From Pseudomonadales bacterium (GTDB lineage Bacteria > Pseudomonadota > Gammaproteobacteria > Steroidobacterales > Steroidobacteraceae): a stretch of 5,781 nt of DNA. Position 1 is the stretch's first letter; each line of letters begins with the position of its first letter. The translations under genes and the position numbers were made by a program. Positions 1 through 5,781 of the stretch are shown here, piece after piece. The stretch is from the NCBI GenBank assembly GCA_020442965.1, contig JAGRJB010000365.1, forward strand, positions 1-5,781, in the 5' to 3' direction. Below the pieces are notes generated by a model. That model was not told the origin of the DNA and searched no databases. It saw nothing but the letters and a program-made list of their open reading frames with translations.

Positions 1-1057
1 CAAGGCCGCGGGACTGGTGCCGGGCAACGGCGACTCCTACTTCCAGCCGTTCGAGTTCACGCCGAAAGGCGCCAATCAGATCATCCGTACGCGTAACGTC
101 ATCGGCGTGCTGCGCGGCTCGAATCCCGAGTACGCGAATCAGGCCGTCATCGTCTCGGCGCACTACGATCATCTTGGGCGTAGCGGGCCGGGCGTGCGGA
201 TCGAGGATGTCGGTCAGCTGCATCCCGGCGCGGACGACAATGCGAGTGGCGTCGCCGTCATGATCGAATTGGCGCGAACGCTGGCAGCGGCCGGCGCGCC
301 GCCACGCACGATCGTGTTCATCGGGTTCTCGGCCGAGGAATCGGGCCTCAATGGCTCGAAGTACTACGTCGCCAACCCGACACCGATTGCGCTCGACGGG
401 ATCCGGGCGGTTGTTAATCTTGACACCGTGGGGCGCCTCGGCAATGGCGAAGTCATCGCGCTGGCGACCAGCACCGCAACCGAATGGCAACATGTCCTGC
501 GCGGCATCACGTTCACGACGGGAATTGCGACGAAGAGCATACCCGGCGCCTCGCAGTCATCGGATCAGCAGAGCTTTATCGACCATGGCATTCCCGGTGT
601 GCAGCTCTTTACCAAGGCAACGCTCGACTACCACCGGCCGACTGACACGGCGGACAAGATCGACGTCGATGGACTCGTCAAAGTCGCGAGCGTGGCGCGC
701 GAGATGATCGACTATCTGGCACAACGACCGACGCCGCTCACGATTACGATCGATGCAGCAGCCAAACCAACGGGCGGCGCGGATGGCAGCTCGCGGCATG
801 TGACCTTTGGACTGGTGCCGGACTATGCGGCACAGGGCAAGGGAGTGACAGCCGAATCGGTCGTGCCGGATTCACCTGCCGCACGCGCCGGCATCGTGGC
901 GGGTGACATCCTGATGGCTTTGGACGGCGTCGCTGTCGATGGCTTGGGCGGATTCTCGAACGCGCTCAAGCAGCATACGCCGGGTGACAAAGTCAAAGCG
1001 ACCATCCTGCGGGACGGTATCCAACGTATCGTCGAAGTCGAACTGCTCGCACGCTAG
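1..1057 (+). CDS. M28 family zinc metallopeptidase with C-terminal PDZ domain (5' partial)
   Basis: This is the C-terminal part of a co-catalytic zinc aminopeptidase of the M28 family, fused to a PDZ domain. The reading frame is open to the left edge, so the true start, and any signal peptide, lies outside. The GTG at 17 is only the first possible start codon inside the window. Counting from that codon, the five M28 metal or catalytic positions are all visible: H49 in HYDHLG, bridging D73 in GADDNASG, the E107-E108 pair in SAEESG, D136 in NLDTVG and H206 in YHRPTDT. The enzyme therefore looks intact. Residues about 262-344 form an HtrA-like PDZ domain (VVPDSPAARAGIVAGDILMALDG), which usually binds peptide C-termini or regulates the protease. 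Family members are typically exported and remove N-terminal residues from peptides. The substrate is unknown. The gene ends at TAG 1055-1057, with mgtE 71 bases downstream on the same strand. Confidence 0.93.
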   Translation, partial: KAAGLVPGNGDSYFQPFEFTPKGANQIIRTRNVIGVLRGSNPEYANQAVIVSAHYDHLGRSGPGVRIEDVGQLHPGADDNASGVAVMIELARTLAAAGAPPRTIVFIGFSAEESGLNGSKYYVANPTPIALDGIRAVVNLDTVGRLGNGEVIALATSTATEWQHVLRGITFTTGIATKSIPGASQSSDQQSFIDHGIPGVQLFTKATLDYHRPTDTADKIDVDGLVKVASVAREMIDYLAQRPTPLTITIDAAAKPTGGADGSSRHVTFGLVPDYAAQGKGVTAESVVPDSPAARAGIVAGDILMALDGVAVDGLGGFSNALKQHTPGDKVKATILRDGIQRIVEVELLAR

Positions 1058-1077
1058 CGGCGCACGGCGACGCTAGC
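1053..1077. repeat. Short inverted repeat at the end of the peptidase gene
   Basis: GCTAGCG (1053-1059) and CGCTAGC (1071-1077) are perfect 7-base inverted arms around an 11-base GC-rich loop. The left arm contains the TAG stop codon of the peptidase. In RNA this could form a hairpin, but no run of T follows it, so it is not a standard intrinsic terminator. It may only slow polymerase or protect the 3' end. The repeat itself is seen directly; its role is unproven. Confidence 0.35.
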
Positions 1078-1105
1078 CGCAGAGAGGCGTAACACCGCCT
1101 GCGAG

Positions 1106-1126
1106 CGCGCGTTACACTTGCGCGCG
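1106..1126. repeat. CGCGCG inverted repeat flanking the mgtE -10 region
   Basis: CGCGCG at 1106-1111 and again at 1121-1126 form a perfect dyad around the nine bases that contain the proposed -10 element, ending two bases before the mgtE ATG. It could be a protein-binding site. If transcription starts further upstream, it would be a hairpin that hides the start codon. Alternating CG is common in GC-rich genomes, so chance is a real alternative. Confidence 0.35.
1113..1118 (+). promoter_or_regulatory. Probable -10 element for mgtE
   Basis: TACACT matches the sigma-70 -10 consensus at four of six positions (TAnAnT). It would place the transcription start near 1125, three to five bases before the ATG at 1129. 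No Shine-Dalgarno sequence precedes that ATG, which fits a nearly leaderless mRNA. No convincing -35 box is seen at the proper distance. The element sits in the loop of a CGCGCG inverted repeat. Confidence 0.4.
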
Positions 1127-1128
1127 TC

Positions 1129-2484
1129 ATGAACGCGGAACTGAAACCGGGCAAATCGGAACGGCTTACAGCTCTGCGCGACGCGCTCGCTCACGGTACC
1201 TTCCGTTCTGCGCATCGGCTCGTGAACGCGATGCATCCTGCCGAGATCGCCTCGCTGCTGGAATCCTTGCCGGCCGCACAGCGCGAAGTGGTCTGGGAAT
1301 TCGTCGATCCGGAACTCGAGGGCGACGTCCTCGTTGAACTCAACGACAACGTGCGCCAATCGTTGATCGAGGGCATGGATGCTGAAGAATTGGTCGCGGC
1401 GGCCGAAGGCATGGAACTCGACGACCTCGCCGACCTGGTAGGCGATCTGCCCGAAGCTGTCACGCGGCAGGTGCTGCGTTCGATGGACCAGAGCGATCGT
1501 GAACGGCTCAACACCGTGCTCGCGTACGGTGAAGACACGGCCGGCGGCCTGATGAACACCGACACGGTGAGTGTGCGCGCCGACGTGACCGTACAAGTGG
1601 TGCTGCGCTATCTGCGGATGCGTGGTGAGCTGCCGGACAAGACCGATCGCCTGTTTGTGGTCGACCGCAACGACCGCTACCTCGGCACCATTCCGCTGAC
1701 TCGCCTGCTCACTGAAGACGAGGACACCGTCGTCGGTGAGAGTCTCGAGTCTGAATCGCCGCGCATCGTACCCGATATGACTGCCCATGACGTCGCGCAG
1801 CTTTTCCAGGATCGCGATCTGGTGTCTGCTGCGGTCGTCGACCCACACGGCAAATTGTTAGGCCGCATTACGATCGATGACGTGGTGGACGTCATTCGCG
1901 AAGAAGCTGAGCACTCGCTCCTGTCGATGGCGGGCCTGCCCGACGAGGAAGATCTGTTCGCCGCCGTGATCCCCTCCTCGCGCCGCCGCTTCTTGTGGCT
2001 CGGCATCAATCTGATGACGGCCTTCCTGGCCGCATTCGTGGTATCGCGTTTCGAGGGCACGATCGAAAAAGTCGCAGCCCTTGCGGCCTTGATGCCGATC
2101 GTGGCGAGCATGGGCGGTATCGCTGGCACGCAGACCGTGACCTTGATCATTCGTGGCCTCGCGCTCGGGCAGGTTCAGTGGGCGAACGCCCGTTGGCTGC
2201 TGTGGAAAGAGATTGCGGTGGGTGGCCTGAATGGGCTGATATGGGCAGTGGTAGTCGGCACTGTCACCGTATTCTGGTTCGGCGCCTGGAAGATCGCGGC
2301 GATCATTGCCGCAGCGATGCTCGTCAACCTGCTCGCCGCCGCGGGTGTTGGCGTACTCGTGCCCTTGATTCTGCGGCGTCTGAAAATCGATCCCGCGCTG
2401 TCGGCTGGCGTGATCCTGACGACCTTCACTGACTGTATTGGCTTCGCTACGTTGTTAGGGCTGGGTGCGCTGTTCTTGACGTGA
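1129..2484 (+). CDS. mgtE: Magnesium transporter MgtE
   Basis: This 451-residue inner-membrane protein belongs to the MgtE family of homodimeric, Mg2+-gated magnesium channels/transporters (SLC41-related). The domain order is complete. A helical MgtE N-domain spans residues about 15-135 and closes with the family motif EDTAGGLM (135-142). Two CBS domains follow at about 143-260; in the family they bind Mg2+ and close the pore when cytoplasmic Mg2+ is high. A connecting helix and then about five membrane segments fill residues 287-451. The membrane part carries MPIVASMGGIAGTQT (322-336) and, in the last helix, TTFTDCIGF (431-439). D435 there corresponds to the conserved pore aspartate. Length is typical. 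The ATG at 1129 fits the start of the N-domain, although no ribosome-binding site precedes it. It runs convergently toward the phospholipase gene. The 71-base leader region is too short for an M-box riboswitch, so feedback is probably at the protein level. Confidence 0.96.
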   Translation: MNAELKPGKSERLTALRDALAHGTFRSAHRLVNAMHPAEIASLLESLPAAQREVVWEFVDPELEGDVLVELNDNVRQSLIEGMDAEELVAAAEGMELDDLADLVGDLPEAVTRQVLRSMDQSDRERLNTVLAYGEDTAGGLMNTDTVSVRADVTVQVVLRYLRMRGELPDKTDRLFVVDRNDRYLGTIPLTRLLTEDEDTVVGESLESESPRIVPDMTAHDVAQLFQDRDLVSAAVVDPHGKLLGRITIDDVVDVIREEAEHSLLSMAGLPDEEDLFAAVIPSSRRRFLWLGINLMTAFLAAFVVSRFEGTIEKVAALAALMPIVASMGGIAGTQTVTLIIRGLALGQVQWANARWLLWKEIAVGGLNGLIWAVVVGTVTVFWFGAWKIAAIIAAAMLVNLLAAAGVGVLVPLILRRLKIDPALSAGVILTTFTDCIGFATLLGLGALFLT

Positions 2485-2511
2485 TAGGCGGGCGGTCCGC
2501 TCCCGAGTGTG

Positions 2512-3645
2512 CTACGGCGCCAGGAACCGCGTGATCGCGCTCTGATGCGCCATGCCGTCGCGATAACCAAGGTCGATCAGTTCGCGCGTGTAGTTGGCCT
2601 GAAACATCAGATAGCTCGCCAGCAGGCTACCGGCACTGTCGCGAGCGCCGATCACGCGCAGCAAGCCACGCAGACCACGCGGCAGGCTGTCAACATGCGG
2701 TGCCGCCAGCCTGCTCGGATCCTCGCTCGGTGCGATCAACAGCGTTTCAATCGGGCGAGCCACGGTCGCTTCGGGCGCGGCCCGTACGAGATCGTTGACT
2801 CGGTTCAACTGTTCGCGATCGCCGGCAATCTGGTCGGTGAACAGCGTATCCAGCATATAGCCAAACAACTGGCCAGGTGTCGGTGGTGTTGTACCGAGAG
2901 CAAGTTGCGGTCCAGCGTGCGCTTGACGCACTCCGATCACCAGAATGCGATCGGCGCCCAAATGTATGCAGGGACTCAAGGGAGCAGTCTGGCGCATCGC
3001 ACCGTCGCCAAAGTACTCGGCATCGAGTTGCACCGGCGGGAACAGAAAGGGAATGCCAAGACTCGCCATCAGATGGTTGAGATCCAGCGGCGTCCTGCGG
3101 CCGTAGCGCTGCGCTCGATTCCAGTCCGGGATACTCTCGTGGCCCTCGAAAAATGCAACCGAATGTGCGCTCGAATAACTCGTGGCGGTGAGTGCGAGCG
3201 CGTGCAGCGAACCATCGGCCACACGGGCACGCACCGCCTCGAAGTCCGTCACATAAGTGAGCAGGCGACGCAACGGGTTGTTATTCAACAAAGAGTGCGG
3301 CGCGGACAATAGCAGCCCCCCCGACAATAGCGACAGTCCCCAGTGCAGGCCAGAGCGCAGTACCGAGAAAGAGTCCACCCGAAACACCTGCTGGACTCGA
3401 AAATTGGACCAGACCGCCTCGAGTGCCGCCACGGCGCGCTCCCAGCGATGCGCATCCGCCGCCAGGATGCTGGCGACCACGGCGCCAGCAGACGTCCCCA
3501 CAACGATCGGAAACGGAATGCGCTGCTGGTCGGTAAACGCGGCGATCGCCTTGAGAACGCCGACCTGATAGGCCGCACGCGCACCGCCGCCCGTCAGAAT
3601 GAGGCCGACCCGCGGGGTTGGTCCGACACTGTTAGAATCCACCAT
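2512..3645 (-). CDS. Patatin-like phospholipase family protein
   Basis: This is a serine acyl hydrolase of the patatin/RssA type, predicted to cleave fatty acyl chains from phospholipids or other lipids with a Ser-Asp dyad. Counting from the TTG at 3648, the N-terminus shows the glycine-rich oxyanion loop GGGARAAYQ (20-28). The nucleophile elbow GTSAG follows (51-55, Ser53), and the catalytic aspartate lies in FGDGA (Asp215). All three catalytic elements are intact, so an active enzyme is likely. A hydrophobic stretch near residues 101-115 could help contact membrane. No signal peptide is seen, so the protein is probably cytoplasmic or peripheral on the inner membrane. I prefer the ATG at 3645 over the adjacent TTG at 3648, because GAGGGAG (minus strand, 3656-3650) sits four bases before the ATG and only one before the TTG. 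The substrate is unknown. Its 5' end lies back to back with the peroxiredoxin gene. Confidence 0.92.
   Translation of the reverse strand: MVDSNSVGPTPRVGLILTGGGARAAYQVGVLKAIAAFTDQQRIPFPIVVGTSAGAVVASILAADAHRWERAVAALEAVWSNFRVQQVFRVDSFSVLRSGLHWGLSLLSGGLLLSAPHSLLNNNPLRRLLTYVTDFEAVRARVADGSLHALALTATSYSSAHSVAFFEGHESIPDWNRAQRYGRRTPLDLNHLMASLGIPFLFPPVQLDAEYFGDGAMRQTAPLSPCIHLGADRILVIGVRQAHAGPQLALGTTPPTPGQLFGYMLDTLFTDQIAGDREQLNRVNDLVRAAPEATVARPIETLLIAPSEDPSRLAAPHVDSLPRGLRGLLRVIGARDSAGSLLASYLMFQANYTRELIDLGYRDGMAHQSAITRFLAP
3630..3638 (+). promoter_or_regulatory. Extended -10 promoter element for the peroxiredoxin gene
   Basis: TGTTAGAAT fits the extended -10 pattern TGnTATAAT, with five of six matches in the hexamer at 3633-3638. 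Transcription would start near 3645, leaving a leader of about 36 bases with a good ribosome-binding site before the ATG at 3681. No clear -35 box is present upstream, which is tolerated for extended -10 promoters. The element lies inside the N-terminal codons of the divergent phospholipase gene. Confidence 0.5.
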
Positions 3646-3649
3646 CAAG

Positions 3650-3656
3650 CTCCCTC
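3650..3656 (-). promoter_or_regulatory. Ribosome-binding site of the phospholipase gene
   Basis: Read on the minus strand, GAGGGAG precedes the start codons. It lies four bases before the ATG at 3645 and one base before the TTG at 3648, which favours the ATG. The GTG at 3642 would also be within reach and cannot be ruled out. Confidence 0.55.
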
Positions 3657-3670
3657 ATCCGCCAATCGCC

Positions 3671-3674
3671 GGAG
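3671..3674 (+). promoter_or_regulatory. Ribosome-binding site of the peroxiredoxin gene
   Basis: GGAG lies six bases before the ATG at 3681, an ideal Shine-Dalgarno spacing. It fixes the start so that the encoded protein begins with a signal peptide. Confidence 0.65.
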
Positions 3675-3680
3675 ATCTCA

Positions 3681-4241
3681 ATGCGCGCACTTCGCCACGT
3701 TGCAATTGCACTACTCGCCGCCGCCTCGTTGCAGATTGCGGTTGCCGAAACAGACTCGACGCCCGCCGTCGGTGGTATGGCCCCGGCTTTCAAACTGCAG
3801 GACCAGACCGGCAAATGGAATACGCTCGAAGAACACCGCGGCAAGTGGGTCGTCCTGTACTTTTATCCCAAAGACAATACTCCCGGCTGCACGACGCAGG
3901 CCTGCGACTTCCGCGACAACATTTTCGCGTTCCGCCGCGCGGATGCCGTTATTCTCGGCGTCAGTGTCGATGACGTCGCCTCGCACAAGAAGTTCTCCGC
4001 AGACCATAGTCTCCCCTTTCCGATCCTCGCTGACTCCACGAAATCGACCGCCAAAGCCTATGGCGTTCTGTACAAGGCATTGGGCGTAATGGAAGTCGCA
4101 CGGCGCGACACCTTTTTGATCGACCCCAGCGGCAGGATTGCCAAGCATTACAAGAGCGTGAACCCGAAGGGTCATTCGGCAATGGTGTTAGCCGATCTCA
4201 AAGCGCTGGCAGCTAAGCCGGCGGCTGATCCGGCGGGTTGA
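3681..4241 (+). CDS. Exported Bcp/PrxQ-type peroxiredoxin
   Basis: This 186-residue thiol peroxidase of the AhpC/TSA superfamily, Bcp/PrxQ branch, reduces hydrogen peroxide and organic hydroperoxides. The peroxidatic Cys70 lies in PKDNTPGCTTQAC (63-75) with the family P-x3-T-x2-C pattern. Cys75, five residues later, is placed like the resolving cysteine of E. coli Bcp, which suggests an atypical two-cysteine cycle with an intramolecular disulfide. The RRDTFLIDPSG segment (141-151) supplies the conserved arginine. Unlike cytoplasmic Bcp, it begins with a signal peptide (MRALRH, then a hydrophobic core, then AVA at 20-22 followed by E), so I infer a periplasmic enzyme that needs an envelope reductant. 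No lipobox cysteine is present. The start is supported by a good GGAG site. The C-terminal seven or so codons overlap the 3' end of the convergent vWA gene. Confidence 0.93.
   Translation: MRALRHVAIALLAAASLQIAVAETDSTPAVGGMAPAFKLQDQTGKWNTLEEHRGKWVVLYFYPKDNTPGCTTQACDFRDNIFAFRRADAVILGVSVDDVASHKKFSADHSLPFPILADSTKSTAKAYGVLYKALGVMEVARRDTFLIDPSGRIAKHYKSVNPKGHSAMVLADLKALAAKPAADPAG
4213..4241. other. 29-base tail-to-tail coding overlap
   Basis: The peroxiredoxin stop (TGA 4239-4241, plus strand) and the vWA protein stop (TAG on the minus strand, 4215-4213) interlock, so 29 bases code on both strands. They specify the Ala/Pro-rich tails of both proteins. CCGGCGG occurs twice within it. There is no room for an intrinsic terminator between the genes, and none with a T-run is visible nearby, so the two transcripts probably overlap. 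Confidence 0.8.
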
Positions 4242-5442
4242 TTGTTGCCACTGCAGGGACGTGGCGCCGCTGCAGAGTGCCGATCGCCTGGTCGAGACCG
4301 TGGAGCGTCAGCGGGAACATGCGATCCTGCAGTAGCGAACGAGTGACTTTGATCGACGGCGTCCACTCCCACCGCTCCTGCGGGACCGGGTTGAGCCAAA
4401 TGAGCTGCGGGAAGTGTGCCGTCAGGCGCTCCAGCCACTTTGTCCCGGCCTCCTGGTTCCAGTGCTCGACACTGCCACCCGGTTGTACGATCTCATAGGG
4501 GCTCATGGTCGCGTCGCCCACCAGAATCACCCGATAGTCGCGGTGGTAAGTGCGCAGCAGCTCAGTTGTCGGCAGGACTTCTGTCATGCGGCGTCGATTG
4601 TCCTTCCAGACACGTTCATACAGAAAGTTGTGAAAATAGAAGTGCTCGAGGTGCTTGAACTCGCTTCGTGCAGCGGAAAACAGCTCATCACAGATGCGAA
4701 TGTGATCGTCCATCGACCCACCCACATCGAGAAACAGCAACACCTTGACGGCATTGCGTCGTTCCGGCACGAGTTTGAGATCGAGGTAGCCAGCGTTACG
4801 GGCCGTCGCATCGATAGTGCCATCGAGATCGAGCTGGTCCGCGATGCCCTGACGCGCGAATTTACGTAAGCGACGCAGTGCCATTTTCAGGTTGCGCGTG
4901 CCGAGCTCTAGGCTGTCATCGAAGTTGCGGTACTCGCGCGCGTCCCAGACTTTGACCGCGCGGCGATGACGCGATTCCGTCTGCCCGATGCGTATGCCCT
5001 CGGGATTGTAACCGTAGGCACCAAAAGGCGAGGTGCCCGCAGTGCCGATCCACTTGTTGCCGCCCTGATGACGTGATTTCTGCTCCCGCAATCGCTGGCG
5101 CAGGGTTTGCAGCAATTTCTCCCAACCACCCAGCGCTGCCACTCGTGACTTCTCTTCGTCCGTCAGCGTGCGCTCCGCCAGTTTTTGCAACCATTCGGCC
5201 GGCAATTCCGCCGCAATTTTCTCGAACACCTGCTCGGCGCCTGCGAAAAACTCGGCGAAAACTCGGTCAAACCGATCGAAGTGGCGCTCGTCCTTCACCA
5301 GCGCCATACGCGCCAAGTAGTAAAACTCGTCGGCCGACAGCCATGCCACACGCAGCTGCAGTGCTTCGAGCAGCGTCAGAAACTCGGGCAGCGAAACGGG
5401 CACGCCACCCGTCCGCAATTGAAAGAAGAAGCGGACCAGCAT
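4213..5442 (-). CDS. CoxE-like von Willebrand factor A (vWA) domain protein, MoxR partner
   Basis: This 409-residue cytoplasmic protein resembles the CoxE-like group of proteins (COG3825-type), which carry a C-terminal vWA domain and are encoded next to MoxR AAA+ ATPases. Such pairs act as chaperones in metal insertion or maturation of enzyme complexes. The target here is unknown. The N-terminal half (1-225) is mostly helical, beginning LVRFFFQLRTGGVPVSL. A glycine-rich linker with GTSPFGAYGYNPEG lies at 136-149. The vWA domain starts near 232. Its metal-site motif is DVGGS (239-243) in place of the classical DxSxS, and the later VGDATMSPYE (308-317, Asp310) supplies the distal aspartate. The start ATG at 5442 fits the conserved N-terminus, although only a weak ribosome-binding site precedes it. 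It follows the MoxR gene by 11 bases, so the two are almost surely cotranscribed and perhaps translationally coupled. Its last codons overlap the peroxiredoxin gene on the opposite strand. Confidence 0.9.
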   Translation of the reverse strand: MLVRFFFQLRTGGVPVSLPEFLTLLEALQLRVAWLSADEFYYLARMALVKDERHFDRFDRVFAEFFAGAEQVFEKIAAELPAEWLQKLAERTLTDEEKSRVAALGGWEKLLQTLRQRLREQKSRHQGGNKWIGTAGTSPFGAYGYNPEGIRIGQTESRHRRAVKVWDAREYRNFDDSLELGTRNLKMALRRLRKFARQGIADQLDLDGTIDATARNAGYLDLKLVPERRNAVKVLLFLDVGGSMDDHIRICDELFSAARSEFKHLEHFYFHNFLYERVWKDNRRRMTEVLPTTELLRTYHRDYRVILVGDATMSPYEIVQPGGSVEHWNQEAGTKWLERLTAHFPQLIWLNPVPQERWEWTPSIKVTRSLLQDRMFPLTLHGLDQAIGTLQRRHVPAVATINPPDQPPA

Positions 5443-5453
5443 CGTGTCGCCCG

Positions 5454-5781
5454 CTAACGACCCGCGCGCCGATGCATGAACACGAGCTGCTCGAACAGAT
5501 GCACGTCCTGTTCGTTCTTCAGGAGCGCGCCATGCAGCGGCGGAATCGACTTCTTGGGGTCATCGGTACGCAGCGCCTCGGGTGCGACATCTTCCGCGAC
5601 CAGTAACTTGATCCAGTCCAGAAGTTCCGACGTCGACGGCTTCTTCTTCAAGCCGGGCATCTCGCGAACCTTGAAAAAGGCGTCCAGTGCTTCGGCTAAC
5701 AATTCGCGTTTCAGTCCGGGGTAGTGGACATCGACGATACGCTGCATGGTCTCGACATCCGGGAAGCGGATGTAGTGGAAG
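5454..5781 (-). CDS. MoxR-family AAA+ ATPase, C-terminal part (5' partial)
   Basis: The last 108 codons of a MoxR-type AAA+ ATPase run off the right edge, so the Walker A and Walker B motifs and the start lie outside the window. The frame enters as FHYIRFPDVETM, a segment characteristic of MoxR proteins. The helical lid follows, with PGLKKKPSTSELLDWIKLL, where the KPSTSE stretch is at the usual sensor-2 position. The end is KSIPPLHGALLKNEQDVHLFEQLVFMHRRAG, also typical of the family. These ATPases work with vWA proteins as chaperones for cofactor insertion or complex assembly. An in-frame ATG at 5747 is internal and not the real start. The stop is TAG 5456-5454, 11 bases before the vWA gene, indicating one operon read leftward. 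Confidence 0.9.
   Translation of the reverse strand, partial: FHYIRFPDVETMQRIVDVHYPGLKRELLAEALDAFFKVREMPGLKKKPSTSELLDWIKLLVAEDVAPEALRTDDPKKSIPPLHGALLKNEQDVHLFEQLVFMHRRAGR

Noticed and set aside
1058..1128. M-box magnesium riboswitch upstream of mgtE
   Set aside because: The gap is 71 bases, far shorter than an M-box, and the -10 element lies next to the start codon, so no leader long enough is transcribed from it.
1054..1848. Long minus-strand open frame (264 codons) opposite the first half of mgtE
   Set aside because: The product is rich in His, Arg and Gln with no recognisable motif, and lies entirely antisense to a well-conserved mgtE. Long antisense frames are common in GC-rich genes.
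2485..2511. Possible bidirectional terminator between mgtE and the phospholipase gene (CGGG 2489-2492 with CCCG 2502-2505)
   Set aside because: The stem is only four base pairs with a mismatch above it, and there is no T-run on either side.
2509..3312. Plus-strand open frame (267 codons) opposite the phospholipase gene
   Set aside because: It is antisense to an intact patatin-like gene with all catalytic motifs, and its product has low-complexity Arg/Gln-rich composition with no known domain.
3649..3720. Minus-strand promoter for the phospholipase gene (TTGCAA within the start of the peroxiredoxin gene)
   Set aside because: TTGCAA resembles a -35 box, but the hexamer 17 bases downstream (ATTGAG) is a poor -10, so the call is not supported.
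3343..4089. Plus-strand open frame (248 codons) spanning the phospholipase start and the peroxiredoxin gene
   Set aside because: It crosses two real genes in a wrong frame, and the product is Arg/Pro/Ser-rich, as expected of a frame shadow.
5073..5606. Plus-strand open frame (177 codons) across the MoxR/vWA junction
   Set aside because: It is antisense to two recognisable genes and their short spacer, with Ala/Pro/Arg-biased product and no motif.

Overview
The window reads as ordinary chromosomal DNA from a GC-rich proteobacterium (about 60% G+C by eye). Protein-level similarity to patterns I know (MgtE with a GGIAGTQT loop, a Bcp-type peroxiredoxin, and a MoxR ATPase next to a CoxE-like von Willebrand protein) suggests a gammaproteobacterium of the Xanthomonadales/Nevskiales/Steroidobacter kind or a near relative. 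That placement is an inference, not a measurement. Coding density is very high. I see no tRNA, rRNA, insertion sequence, CRISPR array, phage gene or other sign of a mobile or accessory region.

Layout from left to right: (1) the 3' end of a plus-strand gene for a secreted-type M28 zinc aminopeptidase with a C-terminal PDZ domain, cut by the left edge; (2) a 71-base gap holding inverted repeats and a probable -10 element; (3) mgtE on the plus strand, a complete CBS-regulated magnesium channel/transporter; (4) convergent to it with 27 bases between the stops, a minus-strand patatin-like phospholipase; (5) divergent from the phospholipase across about 35 bases, a plus-strand exported Bcp/PrxQ-type peroxiredoxin, whose likely promoter lies inside the first codons of the phospholipase; (6) overlapping its tail by 29 bases, a minus-strand CoxE-like von Willebrand factor A (vWA) protein; (7) 11 bases upstream of that gene, the 3' end of a MoxR-family AAA+ ATPase gene, cut by the right edge.

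Functionally, only the last two genes form a clear unit: a MoxR ATPase followed by its vWA partner, a pairing known for chaperone-like maturation or metal insertion into enzyme complexes. The other genes are single transcription units on alternating strands with envelope or housekeeping roles: peptide turnover, Mg2+ uptake, lipid hydrolysis and peroxide detoxification. I did not find evidence for a new system. The points most worth a second look are the degenerate metal-site motif of the vWA protein, the promoter embedded in the divergent phospholipase gene, the dyad symmetry around the mgtE start, and the tail-to-tail coding overlap.
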